This document shows, one piece after another, positions 22,538 to 64,000 of a stretch of 64,000 nt of DNA. Origin of the DNA: Eucommia ulmoides (Eukaryota; Streptophyta; Magnoliopsida; Garryales; Eucommiaceae); assembly GCA_016647705.1 (NCBI GenBank), contig CM028330.1, forward strand, positions 36,345,534-36,409,533, written 5' to 3'. The notes under the pieces are model-generated. The model saw only the letters and a list, made by a program, of their open reading frames with translations, ran no database searches and had not been told where the DNA came from. Position numbers and translations under genes: made by a program. The first letter of the stretch is position 1, and the number at the start of each line of letters is the position of its first letter.

Positions 22538-24020
22538 TGTTGAATTCAATATTTCGATGAATAATTAAGTATTGATGTTTTTGGTGGAACTAATGGTTTT
22601 ATCAAGTATTTCAGATTTATAATTCCATGCATGTGATTAAAAAGAAGACCTGATGAAAAAAATATAAAGGGTGTAAGATGGACGTAATGAAGATGCGAAA
22701 AGTTTTGAAGACTTTGAAGAAAAATAAGTAAAAACAACTTTTTACTTATGTAATCTTAATGAAACCCGAATTAGGATTACATATGACACTCAAAATGAGT
22801 TAATTTTATGTGTGTAATGATGAGAAGTGATAAATTTAAAATCCTAAACTGAGATATTATATGTGCTCTTTATGTGAAATGAATTTGATAATTGGCCTAA
22901 TTGAAAAATATGTTTTAAGGTATAAAAAGTTGAATTTTCGAGTCAATTGGTTAACCGAGAAAAGCAATCAGTCAACTGAATCAAAAAATGTGTTTTGGAG
23001 TTAAAACGAGGTATTGTTGATCCAGTCGGTCAACCGAATGAAGATGGTCAGTCAAACATTTAAAACAGTAGCTGAAATGTGTACAGAAGTGAACACATTG
23101 ATCTAATCAGTCAACCGAATGAAGAGGGTCAGTCAACTGTTTGAGTCAGTAGATGAAATAGTAGAAAAGTGGAAGACACTGATCTAATCGATCAATCGAC
23201 TGAGTGTAGTCAGTCAACCGACTAGCTTTATGCCAATGACTTTTTGGAAGCAAGTACAAGTCAGTCAACCGACTGATAGGGATCGGTCAACCTACTGATT
23301 CAGTTGGGATTTCGGCTGATTTGGTCTCTTGGTAAAAAACTATCCGTTTTTTATAATTCCAATAGAGGAATTTGGGGCATTTGAATATAATAGAGCTATT
23401 AACAACCTATTATGTGATCCCTATTGATATGGTCCATATATTTTGAGATTTTCCTAATTTGAATAATTTAATACTTCCTATTTCTACGATTTTAAATTGA
23501 GAATAGTTTTATGGATTTAAATGAGAGAATGAAAGTTATTTTTAAGTGAAATACACCTTAAATGAAAGGTAATGATATATGGGGTATTAGAATGTCATTT
23601 GATAGCATATTTTTTAAAATTAGTCGTTGGAGGGCTAGTTAAACCAGCGGGAATTAAGTTTGTTACATAAAAAAAATTCAGTTTGAGCTTTTATAAGAGT
23701 ACGATTTACGCTGAGATTTTTACTAGTGATTTGTTATAAGTTCTTGATCTAATACACTTGCCATTTGGCGTCACCGATTTGGGTTCTAATTGCCTTTTAA
23801 TCGTTATTTTCGGTGTTCTCTCGATGAGGTCCTTCCAAGTTTTATTATTTGCTTTAAAGTTACATTTATCTTGATTACTTAGTTTATGATTGTTAGAAAA
23901 ATCGTTTTTAAACTTAAAAGCCTGAAAATCTTTTTAAGTGATTTTTTGCTTGTTTATCTAATTACGTGTTAAATTTGTACTACCTACATTATTTATTAAT
24001 CAGATTTGTATTTCCTAACA
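22538..24020 (+). repeat. 3' LTR of SIRE/Maximus-like copia element
   Basis: Starts TGTTGAATTCAATATTTCGA after a polypurine tract and most likely ends TTTCCTAACA (24011-24020), giving about 1483 bp. The first 1.05 kb aligns with the truncated copy at 19096. A clean 5-bp TSD was not found (left flank GTTAT, right flank TTATA). Internal GTCGGTCAACC / CAGTCAACCGACT motifs are repeated several times. Confidence 0.75.
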
Positions 24021-24216
24021 TTATATCTATCACTTAGTAATTATTTGGGACATTAGTTGAGTATATTTGTATTGAGGTAGTAGAAGCTGCTTGTGGGAGG
24101 AAACTTACATTTTTTGTATTTGTGAGTTTGAGTGAATTAGACACATTTAGGACAGTGTCTAGTCAGAATAGCTAAGTTTCAATATTTTTCTTGTGAAAAA
24201 AATTATAACATAGTCA

Positions 24217-24330
24217 GTGTCTAATGCTTTTCATATGTTCAAAGAATTCATAAATGAAGTAGAGAAACAAACCCAGAAGAGTATTAAGGCACTCCGTGTT
24301 GGCCCGGACATGACCCAAGGGACGAGTGAA
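24217..24330 (+). pseudogene. copia integrase fragment
   Basis: The peptide pattern FKEFINEVEKQTQKSIKALR corresponds to the copia integrase core just before the usual RSDRGGE motif, which is degraded here. The frame then runs into unrelated sequence. Further integrase and RT pieces follow at 25880 on the same strand after an insertion-like interval. Confidence 0.6.
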
Positions 24331-25690
24331 TTAGGTTATGGAACTTTTTTGTCTTTTATTTATTTCTGCAAATTCAAATCACTTCAATCAATTCCTTTAG
24401 TAGATAATGAGTATAATAATAAAATAAAATGATTCTATTGATATATTGTTTGTCTCTTTGTGGCTTATTTAACAATGTAATCTAGCAGAGTAAAGTAATC
24501 ACAATACAACCAACTTATAAAAGTAAAGCACAACCATATGAGGATAGAGATAAAGACAATTAGCCACATAACACACAAGGATTTGTATAGTAGTTCTGCA
24601 AAAAATAATTTGCCTACATCTACTTCTCTGAGTTCCTGCGAAGAGTTTTAATCTACTATAATTCGGATATTATTTCTCGGTGAAGACCAAATCGTTACAA
24701 TCTCTCAGAAGAGAAAGTACATTTATATCTTACTACAATCTCTCATAAGGCAAGTTCATTCATTTGTTGTTATACTCTCTCAAAAGACAAGTTTGTTTAT
24801 GTTTTACTACAATCTCTCACTAGACAGGTTCGTACGCCTAGCTACAATCTCTCACTAGACAAGTCCGTTCATGTCTAGATACAATGTCTCAAAAGGTAAG
24901 GCACATTTATACTGTGCAACAGTCTCTCAAAAGACAAGGTGCATTTATGTTATACTACAATCTCACTAGACAAACTCTTTTATGCCTAGTTATAATCTCA
25001 CTAAGGTTCACTCCCTAGATTTCCTAATACCTTTGCCTATGTAGAGATAAAGCCTCACCAAGGTTCACTCTGTTGAATTTCCCAAGTACGACAAGTAAAT
25101 ATAACTCTAAAATACAATTAAAATAATTTGGTAGAAAACTCAACTAATCTATATGTACTCTTGAGATCATGAAGATTTATTCTTCTGGATTCATCCTCAT
25201 AATCTCTTCCCATAGAGATCTGGCCAAGTCTAGTTAAAGTTTGTTCCCTTCGATTTGTTTATCAATTGGCTCTACGATAATCTACCTCTCATATTTTGTA
25301 TGGAGCTTTGACGCAAGTTGTAGATATGATGCGCAAATGCCTCGACAATTTCAGTTTAGTGGACATGTGACTATAGACTTTGTAACCTGCCACTCGAAGT
25401 CTGATAGAACTTCTAAATACTCTCTTAAAGATGTATATAAAAAATAAGCCTTCTAGTGTTTTGTGCTTATATATAACTTTTTCACGTATATTTAATGTAG
25501 TGCAAAGTGTAAACTAGACTAATGATATTCTTATTAAGGTTCAATGCTAGTTTTAAATTCAATCCATTTATTAATCACACAAGGAAGATATAATATGAAT
25601 ATATGGTGACAATGATCATGATACACATAAACAGTTAAGAGCAAGTAAGAAGTCATAACATCATGTTTCTGGACTATCTCAAACTTAATA
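24331..25690. other. Insertion-like interval separating copia pol pieces
   Basis: No coding sequence was recognised apart from short open stretches. It interrupts the order integrase-core to integrase-C-terminus and is therefore probably a younger insertion, but no TSD or terminal repeat was identified. It contains the degenerate 37-bp tandem array at 24698-25015. Confidence 0.4.
24698..25015. repeat. Degenerate tandem repeat, about 37-bp unit, eight to nine copies
   Basis: The motif AATCTCTCACTAGACAAGT... followed by TTTATGT..TACTAC recurs at roughly 24698, 24738, 24774, 24811, 24846, 24883, 24921, 24959 and 24994. Units vary between ACTAGAC and AAAAGAC versions. Spacing is 35-40 bp. It is a minisatellite, not CRISPR: units follow each other without spacers. 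Confidence 0.8.
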
Positions 25691-25879
25691 ATATACTTTC
25701 CCAGTGAACTTCTCTTGCTACTCCATAATTAAATAGTGTATTAGAAAGGAGAAATCAAACTCTATTAGATATGGTCAGATCGATCATGAGTTGCATTGAT
25801 TTACCCATTCATTTTGGGGTTAAAGCCTTGGTGATCGCAACTCAGTAACTAAACAAGGTTCCAACTAAGTCCATACGAT

Positions 25880-26660
25880 TATACTTCATGAGATGTGGAA
25901 AGGACGAAAACTAAGTCTTAAGTATGTTAAGATTTGGGGATGTCGTACTCATGTCAAAATATTTAAGGCAGACAAGTTGGAATTTAGGACTCACATTTGT
26001 AGATTTGTAGGATATCCTAGGAAAACTGTTGGATACTTCTTCTATCACCCAAACGAACAAAGAATATTTTGTTGCGAAAAATGTATAATTCTTAGAGGAA
26101 TTATTTCTCCAAGAATTTGCCACTGGGCAAAAGAAAGGAGGCGTTGGACACTGAACAAGATGAGCAAACTAGAAATGTGGACTCGACAATAGTAAATGCG
26201 TCTAATACACAGATTCCTCGTAAATCTAGTAGAACCTCTACTTTGCCTTAATAGATTTCTAGAATATCTTCGATAGAAGGATAGAGGAGAGCTATTTCTA
26301 GTGGGAGGTAACGATTCCGCTAACTACGAGGAGGGATGTTAGACATTGACAGTCAAACTTAGTGAATAGCGATAAAATCTGAAATGGATTCCATGTACAC
26401 TAATCGAGTCTAGACTCTTGTGGATCCACCTAAGGGAATCGTTCCAATTGGGTGTAAATGTATCGTTAAGAAAAAGCTTGACTCATATGGTAAAGTGGAC
26501 ATGTTTAAGCAAGACTAGTGGCGAAAGGTTACACTCAACATCTAGGAGTTGGCTATGAAGAGTCCTCTTTGCCAGTCGCCACGTTAAAATTATCATGATT
26601 TTATTGGTTATAGTTGCATGACTATAAAACCATATAGATGGGGTGTAAAGATAGTTTTTT
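25880..26660 (+). pseudogene. copia integrase C-terminus and reverse transcriptase remnant
   Basis: The first open stretch (25893-26192) carries MWKGRKLSLKYVKIWGC and FVGYPRKTVGYFFYHP, the conserved integrase C-terminal block of Ty1/copia. After several stops, the region near 26420-26540 still shows PPKGIVPIGCKCIVKKKLDS and a GKVDMFK-type phrase, the start of the copia RT domain. Many stops and frameshifts make it non-functional. It ends about 500 bp before the demethylase start codon. Confidence 0.75.
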
Positions 26661-27191
26661 TTTTTTAATGAAAATATAGAGAAAAAGATTTACCTACATC
26701 AACCATAAGGTTAATCAAAGACAAAGACGAAAGTCAAGGTGTTTAAATTGCAAAAATTTATTTATGGATTTTATACATATTCGTAGGGTGTCATCTTTAG
26801 GTATTTACGGGTGTGTATGTGATATATTTAATAATTTGATGGGTGCCAATTCACTGAATCATGACCCAAAATGATATCCAAATATGGCACTTACTACCAT
26901 TCCAACACGAAACCTTCAATTCTAACATCTCAAACGAAGGGGGCTTAATTCTACAAATTGTCGAGAAAACTACTCCGATCGCCGGATTTAGTGCATGCTA
27001 AACCCCAACACCACAGGTACGGCACCGCCAGGCGATTCAATTTTTATTTTTTGTGAGGTCTGAAACCTGCGTTCAACTTCACAAACCCCTCGTGGCTCGT
27101 GATTTCGGATCTTCCATTTTGATCCCAGATTTTCCTATGATATAGTTAAACTTCTAAAAATTATAATGAATTGCTCATAGTATGTAGATCA
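26661..27191 (+). promoter_or_regulatory. Promoter and 5' UTR region of the JMJ16-like gene
   Basis: No coding sequence; this is the only non-transposon interval upstream of the start codon. CACAG|GTACGG at about 27012-27022 and GTATGTAG|ATC ending at 27187 could form a 5' UTR intron of about 171 bp (27017-27187) placed just before the ATG. A TATA box is not evident. Old copia pol sequence ends near 26660, so the core promoter may be short or partly built from transposon-derived DNA. Confidence 0.4.
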
Positions 27192-63617
<36,426 letters not shown>

Positions 63618-64000
63618 GTAATTGGATATATTGAACTACATCTGTTGCTATTAAGTTTTGCGGTTTATACTTTCTTAACTTGTCTTATAAGTAACTTCTA
63701 CTCTTGTACAAAGGTTTGGTAGTCTCTACCTTGTCATTTCTATTTTGTCTTGATAAGGTTAGAATTGAGTGGCAATGCAGTTGTGCACCGTGTGTGTATA
63801 TATATATTGAGAAAGAATATAAAAGGACACAATTGTGCATCTATTATAGGTCATGCCAGAATCCTGGATCTCAAGATGTTTACCACATTATGTGATTCTA
63901 CAGTTAGCATAATTATTTGTATTTTATATATTTATTTCTATTATTTATGCGGATCCTAAGGATATTAGTATTTAACTGTTTTGTTTTTTTGGATTTGTGG
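63618..64000 (+). other. Start of intron 9
   Basis: AT-rich sequence with no FYRC-like coding segment. The gene continues past the window edge. Confidence 0.75.

Overview
The window is nuclear DNA from a flowering plant, most likely a eudicot. It is AT-rich, uses GT-AG introns and is packed with plant-type LTR retrotransposons and terminal-inverted-repeat (TIR) transposons. There is one clear host gene: a JMJ16-like member of the KDM5/JARID1 class of histone H3K4 demethylases. It lies on the + strand, starts at 27192 and runs off the right edge of the window.

Nine coding exons can be placed: 27192-27503, 27630-27701, 32835-32912, 33028-33534, 33661-33885, 38168-38329, 58838-59206, 62039-63437 and 63514-63617. 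They join in frame to about 1076 residues, with JmjN, JmjC (intact Fe(II) and 2-oxoglutarate ligands), C5HC2 zinc finger and FYRN. The FYRC exon is not in the window. Introns 1, 3, 4 and 8 are 76-126 bp. Introns 2, 5, 6 and 7 are 5.1, 4.3, 20.5 and 2.8 kb and are filled with transposable elements and local duplications, so the gene exceeds 36 kb.

Left part (1-26640) is a gene-poor graveyard of nested elements. From 1 to 2.2 kb there are Tat/Ogre-like LTR pieces and a 121-bp tandem repeat. At 2.3-5.7 kb a degraded ORF is split by a PIF/Harbinger-like element (TSD TAA) and a 2-kb foldback element (8-bp TSD). At 7.4-15.3 kb lies a minus-strand Ty3 (Tat-like) gag remnant, interrupted by a 4.2-kb solo LTR (itself carrying a 620-bp hAT-like element with a perfect 8-bp TSD) and a 1.35-kb solo LTR. 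At 17-26.6 kb an old Ty1/copia element is apparently interrupted by a second, SIRE/Maximus-like copia element.

Inside the demethylase gene, intron 2 holds a minus-strand copia remnant. Intron 5 holds a TIR element that ends about 80 bp before exon 6. Intron 6 holds a chimeric TIR element carrying a ribosomal protein S10 retrocopy, another minus-strand copia remnant, a complete but decayed 5.2-kb Reina-type chromovirus with two 321-bp LTRs, and a TIR-like element carrying a Ty3 5' LTR plus gag with a further nested insertion. Intron 7 holds a diverged tandem duplication and homopolymer/microsatellite tracts.

No operon, CRISPR array, tRNA or rRNA gene was seen. I found no novel multi-gene system. 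The most unusual objects are the chimeric S10-carrying element, the long foldback, and the way a catalytically intact chromatin gene has been stretched by transposons.
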